Source: an uncultured Gammaproteobacteria bacterium
Lineage (GTDB): Bacteria > Pseudomonadota > Gammaproteobacteria > Arenicellales > Poriferihabitantaceae
Length of the DNA stretch: 13,719 bases
Assembly (NCBI GenBank): GCA_938021685.1
Contig: CALIFM010000078.1
Span: 1-13,719 of the forward strand
Reading direction: 5' to 3'
Shown: one piece after another, positions 7,060-13,719 of the stretch
Layout: every line of letters begins with the position of its first letter
How positions within the stretch are numbered: position 1 is the stretch's first letter
Notes under the pieces: model-generated
Told to the model about the DNA's origin: nothing
Seen by the model: the letters and a program-made list of their open reading frames with translations, nothing else
The model's database searches: none
Made by a program: the position numbers and the translations under genes

Positions 7060-8304
7060 ATGAATAAATATTCGATCTTTAACTTGGCCCGCCAAGCCAA
7101 AAACTATCACCAAAACTGGCAAGCTGCTTGGCGCAGCCCTGAGCCGAAAAAACACTATGATGTCGTCATCGTTGGCGGCGGCGGGCACGGCTTGGCCACC
7201 GCTTATTACTTAGCTAAAGAATGTGGCATCACCAATGTAGCGGTGCTGGAAAAAGGCTGGATTGGCGGCGGCAATACGGGGCGCAACACCACCATCATTC
7301 GCTCAAACTATTTGTGGGATGAATCAGCTGCCTTATACGACCATGCCGTTGATTTGTGGGGCGGCCTAAGCCAAGAATTGAACTACAATGTGATGTACTC
7401 GCCGCGCGGCGTATTACATGTAGCCCACAGTGTACATGACTTGCAAGAAATTGGCCGCCGCGGCAACGCCATTCACCTCAATGGTATCAAGTCTAAGTTT
7501 ATGACGCCCGAGGAGATCGTGAAAATGGTGCCGTACATGAATTTAGATTGCCGCTTCCCCGTTATGGGCGGACTGTTCCAACAATTAGGTGGCACCGCGC
7601 GACATGATGCAGTGGCCTGGGGTTATGCCCGTGCGGCGGATGCGTTGGGCGTCGACATCATCCAAAACTGCGAAGTAACCGGCTTTGACATCAAAGGCGG
7701 CACCGTTAAAGGGATGGCCACCAGCAAAGGCAAAATCAGCGCCGACAAAGTCGGCGTAGTAGTGGCCGGCCATTGCAGCGTGCTGGCAGACATGGCTGGC
7801 TTTCGCTTGCCAATCGAGTCGTTCCCCTTGCAGGCACTGGTATCTGAACCGGTCAAACCTTGCGTGGACCAAGTCATTATGTCCAATGGCGTGCATGCTT
7901 ATATCAGCCAATCCGATAAAGGTGAGCTCGTCATCGGTGCCAGTTCAGATTTATATACTTCATATACACAGCGCGGCGGCTTTGACGTAATCGAAGACAC
8001 CCTGCAAGCTATTGTGGAGCTCTACCCTGCGCTATCGCGGATGAAAATGCTGCGCCAATGGGGCGGCATTGTGGACGTGACGGTAGACCGTTCGCCAATT
8101 TTATCGAAAACACCAGTGGACAACTTATTCTTCAACTGCGGCTGGGGCACCGGCGGCTTTAAAGCCACACCTGGCTCGGGACATGTCTTTGCACACTCGA
8201 TTGCGGAAGGCAACATGCACCCTTATGCTGCACCGTTTTCAATTGATCGCTTTAACAGCGGCGCCTTAGTAGACGAAGGCGCTGCCTCGGCCGTGGCTCA
8301 CTAA
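7060..8304 (+). CDS. soxB: sarcosine oxidase, beta subunit
   Basis: A 414-aa beta subunit of heterotetrameric sarcosine oxidase, the flavin-binding catalytic subunit that oxidises sarcosine to an imine. An N-terminal stretch 'FNLARQAKNYHQNWQAAW' typical of SoxB precedes the FAD motif VIVGGGGHG (36-44) and 'GWIGGGNTGRNT' (66-77). His182 in 'GGTARHDAVAWGYA' (177-190) matches the histidine that carries covalent FMN at the beta-alpha interface in characterised enzymes (His173 in the Corynebacterium numbering). 'GWGTGGFKATPG' near the C-terminus completes the DAO fold. The start at 7060 is supported by N-terminal similarity to family members; its ribosome site is poor and lies within a predicted hairpin. 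It is followed after 14 nt by soxD. Confidence 0.95.
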   Translation: MNKYSIFNLARQAKNYHQNWQAAWRSPEPKKHYDVVIVGGGGHGLATAYYLAKECGITNVAVLEKGWIGGGNTGRNTTIIRSNYLWDESAALYDHAVDLWGGLSQELNYNVMYSPRGVLHVAHSVHDLQEIGRRGNAIHLNGIKSKFMTPEEIVKMVPYMNLDCRFPVMGGLFQQLGGTARHDAVAWGYARAADALGVDIIQNCEVTGFDIKGGTVKGMATSKGKISADKVGVVVAGHCSVLADMAGFRLPIESFPLQALVSEPVKPCVDQVIMSNGVHAYISQSDKGELVIGASSDLYTSYTQRGGFDVIEDTLQAIVELYPALSRMKMLRQWGGIVDVTVDRSPILSKTPVDNLFFNCGWGTGGFKATPGSGHVFAHSIAEGNMHPYAAPFSIDRFNSGALVDEGAASAVAH

Positions 8305-8318
8305 AGAGGGATAGAATT

Positions 8319-8621
8319 ATGATGATGATAGAGTGCCCTTGGTGCGGCAAACGCGACCAATCTGAATTTACAGCCCATGGCGAAGCCCACATTGCTCGCC
8401 CACTGGATACTTTTGGCTTAAGCGATCAGCAATGGGGGGATTATGTGTTTTTTCGCAGCAACCCTAAAGGCCTGCATTATGAGCGCTGGGTGCATTCGTT
8501 TGGTTGCCGCCAATGGTTTAATGTGGCGCGCAATACCGCTACCGATGAAGTGTATGCCAGCTATAAGCCTGGCGAAGCGAAGCCTATAATAAAAGCGACC
8601 ACATCGAGGGCGAAGAAATGA
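8319..8621 (+). CDS. soxD: sarcosine oxidase, delta subunit (zinc-binding)
   Basis: A 100-aa delta subunit, a small structural subunit that binds zinc. Ligand residues are visible as Cys6 and Cys9 in 'ECPWCG' and His59 and Cys63 in 'HSFGCRQWF', the family pattern. AGAGGG (8305-8310) lies 8 nt before the ATG at 8319. Three ATG codons occur in a row (8319, 8322, 8325), so the exact start could shift by one or two residues. Its stop overlaps the start of soxA in an ATGA junction (8618-8621), implying translational coupling. The length is normal for the family, with a slightly Lys-rich tail. Confidence 0.95.
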   Translation: MMMIECPWCGKRDQSEFTAHGEAHIARPLDTFGLSDQQWGDYVFFRSNPKGLHYERWVHSFGCRQWFNVARNTATDEVYASYKPGEAKPIIKATTSRAKK

Positions 8622-11600
8622 GCGCCAATAATAACAATCAAGCCTTTCGCTTAAGTGAAGGTGGTGCAATTGATCGTAAGCAAGTCATCAATTTCACCTA
8701 CGATGGCAAGGCCTATACAGGCCATAAAGGCGACACGCTAGCTTCTGCTTTACTAGCCAACAACGTGCAGTTGATGGCGCGCAGCTTTAAGTATCACCGT
8801 CCACGCGGCATTTTTAGCGCGGGCTCAGAAGAGCCCAACGCTCTCGTTCAACTTGAGCATGGCGCATACACCGTGCCCAACAGCCGCGCCACCCAAATTG
8901 AATTATACGAAGGCCTGAGCGCCAAAAGCCAAAACTGTTGGCCCAGTGCTAAATATGACATTGGCGCAGTTAACAACAGATTTTCACGCATTTTGCCGGC
9001 AGGTTTTTACTATAAAACCTTCATGTGGCCCGCCAAGCTATGGACTACCTACGAACACATAATTCGCAAATCAGCGGGGCTTGGCAAAGCACCGGCGGCC
9101 ACAGATTACGATCCCGACCATTATGACCACCAGTACGCCCATTGCGATGTAGTGGTAGTGGGCGGCGGCCCTGCTGGTCTGAGCGCAGCGCTGGCTGCGG
9201 CCAAGGGTGACGCGCGTGTAATGTTAGTAGACGACAACGCTGAATTGGGCGGTGCCTTACACAATGAAAAACATACTATTAGCGGAAAGCCAGCTTTAGA
9301 TTGGGCGACCAAGTCAGCGGATATTCTAGCTAAAAATAACAATGTAATAGTATTAAACCGCACCACCTTAACCGGTTATTTTGATCACAATTACCTGATT
9401 GCGAGTGAGCGCAAAACCGAACATTTAGATATTGCCCCTAGCAAACAGCCACGCGAGCGCCTATGGAAAATTCGTGCCAAACAGGTGGTGTTGGCTACGG
9501 GCGCCATTGAACGTCCCTTAGTATTTGCCGACAACGACCGTCCTGGTATCATGCTGGCGAACGCCATCGGTACCTATGCGCACAAACACGCCGTGGTACC
9601 CGGCGAGCATATTGCGTTTATCACCAATAACGACACCGCCTATGCTACGGCTTTGGCGGTGCGTGCTATGGGTAAAGCAGTCACCCTTATAGACATCCGC
9701 AAAGACACCAGCGATGCCTTAGCCCGCGCTGCACGTCAAGCAGGCATCACTTGCTTGTATGGTTATGGCATCACGGGTGTGGATTACAGCAACGGCCTTA
9801 AGGGTTTGGAAGTCGCACCATTGAGCGATGATGGCAGTAGTCTTGCCGGCTCCACACAAAAAATTAACTGTGACTTAGTCGGCGTGGCCGGCGGCTGGAC
9901 TCCAACTGTGCATTTATTCAGCCAAGCCAAGGGCAAATTGCGTTATGACAACAAGCGCCATTGCTTTGTGCCTGATCAGACTGCATCTATTAACCCTTGC
10001 ATTAGCGCAGGCGCCTGTAACGGCGATTTTGCTTTGCAAGATTGTTTGAACGAAGGCGCAGCGGCAGGCCTGGCTGCACTAAAAGCAACAGGCGTGAAAG
10101 GCTTACGCAAAAGCGCATCACCTAAAGCCGATACACATTATTTACCATCTTCCATGCGCCCTTTATGGATTTTGCCCACTGACCACCCGATTGGCCAAGG
10201 CAAGAAGAAGCATTTCCATGAATTACACAACGATGCGACCGTGGCTGATTTACACCTGGCTTCACGCGAAGGTTTTGTTTCGGTGGAGCACACCAAGCGT
10301 TACACTACTACGGGCATGGGCACCGACCAAGGCAAAACTTCGAACGTCAACGCCTTAAATGTGATGTCAGGCATTCAAGAGCGACCGATCCCTGAGATTG
10401 GCACCACCACTTTTCGCCCGCCTTATACCCCTTTAACATTTGGCGCGATTGTTGGCCAAAACAGCCGCGATTTGTTTTTACAAAAACGCACAACTGCTAT
10501 GCAACCCTGGCACTTAGCGAATGGTGCAGTGTTTGAGGACGTGGGCGATTGGAAACGACCTTGGTACTTCCCGCGTGGCAACGAGACCATGCATGATGCC
10601 GTACAGCGTGAATGTAAAGACTTGCGCCAAGGCGTAGGCGTACTGGACGCGAGCACCTTGGGCAAGATTGACATCCAAGGCAAAGATGCCGCCAAACTGC
10701 TAAACATGCTGTACACCAATGCGTGGAGCAAGCTGGGCATCGGCAAATGTCGCTACGGTATAATGCTCAACGAGCATGGCATGGTGTTTGACGACGGCGT
10801 GACCACGCGTCTTAGCGAAGACCATTTCCATATGACCACCACCACAGGCGGCGCAGCGCGGGTGATGGGATGGCTAGAAGAATGGCTGCAAACCGAATGG
10901 CCTGACATGGAGGTGTATTGCACTAGCGTGACCGAACAATGGGCGGTGATGGGCGTAAATGGCCCGAAAGCACGCGATCTATTAGCACTGCTAACAGATG
11001 AAGATACCAGCAATGAGGCTTTTCCATTTATGTCCATGAAAGAGCTGACCTTAGCAGGCATACCTGCACGGGTGTACCGCATCAGCTTTACTGGCGAGTT
11101 GGCTTTTGAAATTAACGTGCCTGCCCGCTACGGCTTGGCCATGTGGGAAGCTTTAATGGAAAAAGGCAAGCCACTGGACATATTTGCCTATGGCACCGAA
11201 GCGATGCATGTGCTGCGTGCAGAGAAGGGCTTTATCATTGTTGGGCAAGACACCGACGGCACGGTAACGCCAATGGATTTAGATATGGACTGGATTGTAT
11301 CCAACAAGAAGGCCGATTTCTTTGGCAAGCGCTCATTTATGCGCTCAGACACCGCCCGTGAAGGACGCAAACAGCTAGTCGGTTTGCTGACCGAAGACCC
11401 TGAATTTGTATTACCCGAAGGGACGCATGCAGTGGCCGAAGTGAAAGATGCGCCACCGATGGAAATGCTGGGTCATGTCACCTCTAGCTATTACAGTCCT
11501 ACTTTAGGTCATTCAATTGCCATGGCACTGATTAAAGACGGCAAAGCCTTGAAAGGCACCAAACTGGATTTCGCTTTACTGGACGGCAGTAGCCAAAAAG

Positions 11601-11656
11601 CCGAGGTAGTGGATTATGTGTTTTACGACAAAGAAGGCAAGCTAGCCCGAGGATAA
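8618..11656 (+). CDS. soxA: sarcosine oxidase, alpha subunit
   Basis: A 1012-aa alpha subunit, which binds NAD+ and tetrahydrofolate and receives the one-carbon unit from the beta subunit to form 5,10-methylene-THF. Domains in order: a ferredoxin-like N-terminal domain (about 20-105) that lacks the cluster cysteines, as in known SoxA; a pyridine-nucleotide-disulfide-oxidoreductase-like domain with GGGPAG (182-187) and 'VVLATGAIERPLVF' further on; and a C-terminal GcvT-like folate domain from about residue 640 to the end. GAGGG (8606-8610) is 7 nt upstream of the ATG. The gene overlaps soxD by 4 nt and is 3 nt from soxG. Its length is slightly greater than the Corynebacterium protein (about 967 aa) and usual for proteobacteria. 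No frameshift or missing motif was seen. Confidence 0.95.
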   Translation: MSANNNNQAFRLSEGGAIDRKQVINFTYDGKAYTGHKGDTLASALLANNVQLMARSFKYHRPRGIFSAGSEEPNALVQLEHGAYTVPNSRATQIELYEGLSAKSQNCWPSAKYDIGAVNNRFSRILPAGFYYKTFMWPAKLWTTYEHIIRKSAGLGKAPAATDYDPDHYDHQYAHCDVVVVGGGPAGLSAALAAAKGDARVMLVDDNAELGGALHNEKHTISGKPALDWATKSADILAKNNNVIVLNRTTLTGYFDHNYLIASERKTEHLDIAPSKQPRERLWKIRAKQVVLATGAIERPLVFADNDRPGIMLANAIGTYAHKHAVVPGEHIAFITNNDTAYATALAVRAMGKAVTLIDIRKDTSDALARAARQAGITCLYGYGITGVDYSNGLKGLEVAPLSDDGSSLAGSTQKINCDLVGVAGGWTPTVHLFSQAKGKLRYDNKRHCFVPDQTASINPCISAGACNGDFALQDCLNEGAAAGLAALKATGVKGLRKSASPKADTHYLPSSMRPLWILPTDHPIGQGKKKHFHELHNDATVADLHLASREGFVSVEHTKRYTTTGMGTDQGKTSNVNALNVMSGIQERPIPEIGTTTFRPPYTPLTFGAIVGQNSRDLFLQKRTTAMQPWHLANGAVFEDVGDWKRPWYFPRGNETMHDAVQRECKDLRQGVGVLDASTLGKIDIQGKDAAKLLNMLYTNAWSKLGIGKCRYGIMLNEHGMVFDDGVTTRLSEDHFHMTTTTGGAARVMGWLEEWLQTEWPDMEVYCTSVTEQWAVMGVNGPKARDLLALLTDEDTSNEAFPFMSMKELTLAGIPARVYRISFTGELAFEINVPARYGLAMWEALMEKGKPLDIFAYGTEAMHVLRAEKGFIIVGQDTDGTVTPMDLDMDWIVSNKKADFFGKRSFMRSDTAREGRKQLVGLLTEDPEFVLPEGTHAVAEVKDAPPMEMLGHVTSSYYSPTLGHSIAMALIKDGKALKGTKLDFALLDGSSQKAEVVDYVFYDKEGKLARG

Positions 11657-11659
11657 GCC

Positions 11660-12241
11660 ATGAGCAACACAACCCAAATTCAAACACCTTTAGCTAAATC
11701 CGAGCCACTTGAGCTAGCAGGCACACATCTACAAGAACTCCCCTTATCCGGAAAAATAAGCTTGCGTGGCAACTCCAGCAATAGGAAATTAGCTGCTGCG
11801 GTTAAAAAAGCCACTGGCTTGGTTCTACCCACAAAAGCAAATACGTTTAATCATAAAGGTGAGGGCTACGTAACTTGGATGGGTCCAAACGAATGGCAAA
11901 TCACTTGCGAGCTTGATCAAACCAACAAACTGATAGACGAGCTGCGTGCTGACCTACAAGACATACATAGTGCGGTCGTTGAAGTGTCTGATTATTACAC
12001 TACTTTACAGCTTAGCGGCCCTCTAGCACGCAAAGTGCTGGCCAATGGCAGTGCATTTGACACCCACCCCAGCCAGTTTAACAAAGGCCAATGCACACAA
12101 ACGCGGTTCGGCCATGCAGCCATCCTACTGCAACAGTTGAGCGCTGAACCTGATTATCGCATTCAAATTCGCTGGAGCTATGCGCAGTACTTGTTTGACT
12201 ACCTCAGCGCTGCACTGCACAACCACGCCACAGATCAATAG
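11660..12241 (+). CDS. soxG: sarcosine oxidase, gamma subunit
   Basis: A 193-aa gamma subunit, the smaller GcvT-like subunit that completes the alpha-beta-gamma-delta enzyme. Family features seen: 'LPLSGKISLRGN' (28-39), 'WMGPNEWQITC' (72-82), 'VVEVSDYYTTLQLSGPLARKVL', shortened here to its core VSD and LSGPLAR, then 'QCTQTRFGHAAILL' and a C-terminal 'SYAQYLFDYLSAA'. The ATG follows GAGGA (11649-11653), and the gene starts 3 nt after the soxA stop, so it is co-translated. It is the last gene of the operon visible here; the folD/purU genes that often follow soxG are absent. No clear Rho-independent terminator was found downstream. Confidence 0.92.
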   Translation: MSNTTQIQTPLAKSEPLELAGTHLQELPLSGKISLRGNSSNRKLAAAVKKATGLVLPTKANTFNHKGEGYVTWMGPNEWQITCELDQTNKLIDELRADLQDIHSAVVEVSDYYTTLQLSGPLARKVLANGSAFDTHPSQFNKGQCTQTRFGHAAILLQQLSAEPDYRIQIRWSYAQYLFDYLSAALHNHATDQ

Positions 12242-12253
12242 CAAACAGGTGGT

Positions 12254-12570
12254 ATGAAAGGCATTAACCTACAATAAAAGCTGGGCATAGTGAACACTGA
12301 TCACCTAAAATTGTAGCAAAATTTAATGACCACCATATTATCGTCGCCAAGTTTAAAGGTGAATTTAACTGGCATTCTCATGGCAACACCGATGACTTTT
12401 CTTGGTGCTCAGTGGGCAGACAACGATAAAGCTGCGTGATGGTGATGTACAGCTAGGCTCAAGCGAGTTGTTTGTGGTACAGGAAAATCGAGCACTGCCC
12501 TGTTGCTGAAGAAGCTGAGGTGCTACTGATTAAGCAATGCGACACACTCCCAACATAGACAACATTACCA
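12254..12570 (+). pseudogene. decayed cupin-domain protein
   Basis: Pieces of a single-domain cupin of about 110-120 aa can be followed across changing frames. The remnant starts 'MKGINLQ' (12254), then a TAA (12275-12277) falls where Glu is usual. After a frame change comes HSEH, a TGA (12298-12300) where the family has Trp, and 'SPKIVAKFNDHHIIVAKFKG' (12301-12360), followed by 'EFNWHSHGNTDDF', the metal-binding W-H-x-H segment. After another shift 'LRDGDVQLGSSELFVV' (from 12432) matches the next two strands, then 'EHCPVAEEAEVLLIK' (12490-12534) returns to the earlier frame. A last shift gives N-I-D-N, resembling the usual T-L-N-T-G-N ending. Two stops and at least three frame changes make a working product impossible. 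The family match is from memory of the cupin consensus; the gene's former role is unknown. Confidence 0.8.
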
Positions 12571-12610
12571 CACGGCTAAAAAAAGCACTGCTTAGCCAAA
12601 ACAACACCAA

Positions 12611-12638
12611 AAAGCACAAAGCACAAAGCACAAAGCAC
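12611..12638 (+). repeat. tandem repeat, four copies of AAAGCAC
   Basis: Four perfect head-to-tail copies of the heptamer AAAGCAC occupy these 28 bases, just beyond the cupin remnant. The 7-bp unit is not a multiple of three and lies in non-coding sequence, which is consistent with slippage in DNA free of selection. Confidence 0.95.
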
Positions 12639-12934
12639 AAACTGTAAGCCACAGGAGACCGCATTAAAATTTGCGCTATTATTTCTCAAGCTAAATTACC
12701 TTCACTAAGCATCTTCCTTTACTTACGTGGCTTGCCAGATCTGGCTTTCAACCACTGCCCATTAATTTATTAGTTCGCACTCAGACAGGCTTAAAGTTTG
12801 ACTTCAATTTTGCGATAGGCTAGGGTAAGGCCACATTTAAAGCGCGCCATGAAGCAACGTTCCCATTGCCCTTTTTGCTTGGCTTTTTTCTCAGGCCCGC
12901 GATACGATCACAACCCAAAATAAATCTATAATTT
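12639..12934. other. intergenic stretch, no gene recognised
   Basis: No coding sequence could be supported on either strand. An SD-like AGGAGA (12652-12657) stands 5 nt before an ATT that opens a 36-codon frame (12663-12773), but there is no standard start codon and no recognisable product. On the minus strand a short frame without stops crosses about 12786-12918 and is likewise unrecognised. It may be decayed sequence like the adjoining cupin remnant, and it must include the promoter of the ABC ATPase gene. Confidence 0.5.
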
Positions 12935-13719
12935 ATGCCCTCATCCAATCATGACCCGCTCGTTCGGTTTGAGAATGTGCAAAAAAGTTATGACGGCGAA
13001 CTGCTGGTCATCAAAAATCTTAATCTTGACATGCAACGCGGCGAGTTTCTCACTATGCTTGGCCCATCCGGCTCCGGTAAAACCACTTGCTTGATGATGC
13101 TGGCCGGTTTTGAGCCTGCGACTCACGGTGAGATCTATCTTAATGATAAACCGATCAACAGCGTGCCGCCGCATAAACGCGGCATTGGCATGGTATTTCA
13201 AAACTACGCTCTGTTTCCGCATATGTCGGTTGGCGAAAACTTAAGCTTTCCGCTTGAAGTGCGCAAAATGGGTAAGTCCGAACGAGATGAACGCGTGAAA
13301 AAAGCGCTCGACATGGTGCAGCTCGGCGCTTTCGCCGATCGCCGCCCTGCCCAGCTTTCTGGTGGCCAGCAACAGCGCGTAGCTGTGGCACGTGCCTTGG
13401 TATTCGACCCCGAACTGGTATTGATGGACGAACCTTTAGGCGCGCTGGACAAAAACCTACGCGAGCAAATGCAATACGAAATCAAACACATTCATGAAAA
13501 TCTAGGTGTAACAGTTGTTTACGTTACACACGACCAAACCGAAGCACTGACAATGTCTGATCGCGTTGCTGTATTCGAAGATGGTGTTATTCAGCAGCTT
13601 TCATCACCTGAAAGCCTTTACGAAGCACCTCAAAATTCTTTTGTGGCCCAGTTTATCGGCGAGAACAACAAACTACATGGTGTTGTCGAGAAAATATCAA
13701 AAGGCATTTGCCAGGTACG
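12935..13719 (+). CDS. PotA-like ABC transporter ATP-binding protein, 3'-truncated by window edge
   Basis: 261 codons are visible and the frame is open at the window end. It is the ATPase of an ABC importer of the spermidine/putrescine/iron(III) (PotA) type. Residues present: Walker A 'GPSGSGKT' (43-50), Q-loop Gln89 in 'MVFQNYALFPHM', signature 'LSGGQ' (141-145), Walker B 'LVLMDEP' (161-167), D-loop 'GALD' (169-172) and switch His199 in 'YVTHDQTEALTMSDR'. The regulatory TOBE region begins near the cut end. The ATG is the first in frame after a TAA at 12929; no SD sequence precedes it. PotA-type ATPases are about 350-380 aa, so roughly a quarter to a third is missing. Permease and binding-protein genes presumably lie beyond the window. 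The substrate cannot be told from the ATPase alone. Confidence 0.93.
   Translation, partial: MPSSNHDPLVRFENVQKSYDGELLVIKNLNLDMQRGEFLTMLGPSGSGKTTCLMMLAGFEPATHGEIYLNDKPINSVPPHKRGIGMVFQNYALFPHMSVGENLSFPLEVRKMGKSERDERVKKALDMVQLGAFADRRPAQLSGGQQQRVAVARALVFDPELVLMDEPLGALDKNLREQMQYEIKHIHENLGVTVVYVTHDQTEALTMSDRVAVFEDGVIQQLSSPESLYEAPQNSFVAQFIGENNKLHGVVEKISKGICQV

Noticed and set aside
10753..11082. Long minus-strand frame inside the soxA region
   Set aside because: It is antisense to a well-conserved part of soxA, has no ribosome site or recognisable domain, and is explained as a shadow of the real gene.
12574..12597. Inverted repeat GGCTAA/TTAGCC as a terminator for the sox operon
   Set aside because: The stem is only 6 bp with a 12-nt loop, is AT-containing, and has no T run after it.
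12663..12773. 36-codon frame after an AGGAGA site
   Set aside because: It would need an ATT start, and its translation resembles nothing I know; more likely chance or decayed sequence.
12927..12932. Perfect TATAAT as a -10 box for the ABC ATPase gene
   Set aside because: It lies only 2 nt before the ATG at 12935, so transcription would start inside the coding sequence; no fitting -35 box was seen and no in-frame start close downstream exists.

Overview
The window (13.7 kb, moderate GC) looks like part of a proteobacterial chromosome, most likely a marine or soil gammaproteobacterium. This rests on general appearance: Shine-Dalgarno spacing, an OmpW-like outer-membrane barrel with a terminal Phe, a complete soxBDAG set and a PotA-type ABC ATPase. 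I cannot name the genus. No tRNA, rRNA, insertion sequence or CRISPR array was seen.

Layout: (1) 1-1347: the 3' part of a GNAT acetyltransferase and a small secreted beta-barrel protein, closed by a strong bidirectional terminator. (2) 1387-5674: a divergent pair across a 301-bp control region. On the minus strand is a non-pyrrolysine MttB-superfamily (COG5598) methyltransferase-like protein. On the plus strand is an 812-aa dimethylglycine/sarcosine dehydrogenase-type flavoprotein with a C-terminal folate-binding half. (3) 5713-6933: a creatinase with the active-site pattern of true creatinase, not of a metallo-aminopeptidase. (4) 7060-12241: a tightly packed heterotetrameric sarcosine oxidase operon, soxB-soxD-soxA-soxG. 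(5) 12242-12934: a gene-poor stretch holding a clearly decayed cupin pseudogene, a 7-bp tandem repeat and otherwise unrecognised sequence. (6) 12935 to the window end: the 5' part of a PotA-like ABC transporter ATPase.

Working model: the central cluster funnels N-methylated compounds to sarcosine and then glycine. Creatinase yields sarcosine plus urea from creatine. The dehydrogenase would take dimethylglycine (or a similar tertiary amine) to sarcosine. SoxBDAG oxidises sarcosine to glycine, H2O2 and methylene-tetrahydrofolate. The MttB-like protein may act one step earlier, on a quaternary amine such as glycine betaine. No corrinoid protein, corrinoid:folate methyltransferase, BHMT, Rieske betaine monooxygenase, folD or purU lies in the window, so that first step is the least understood part. 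The PotA-like ATPase could feed the pathway, but it is separated by about 690 bp of decayed DNA, so a link is speculative.
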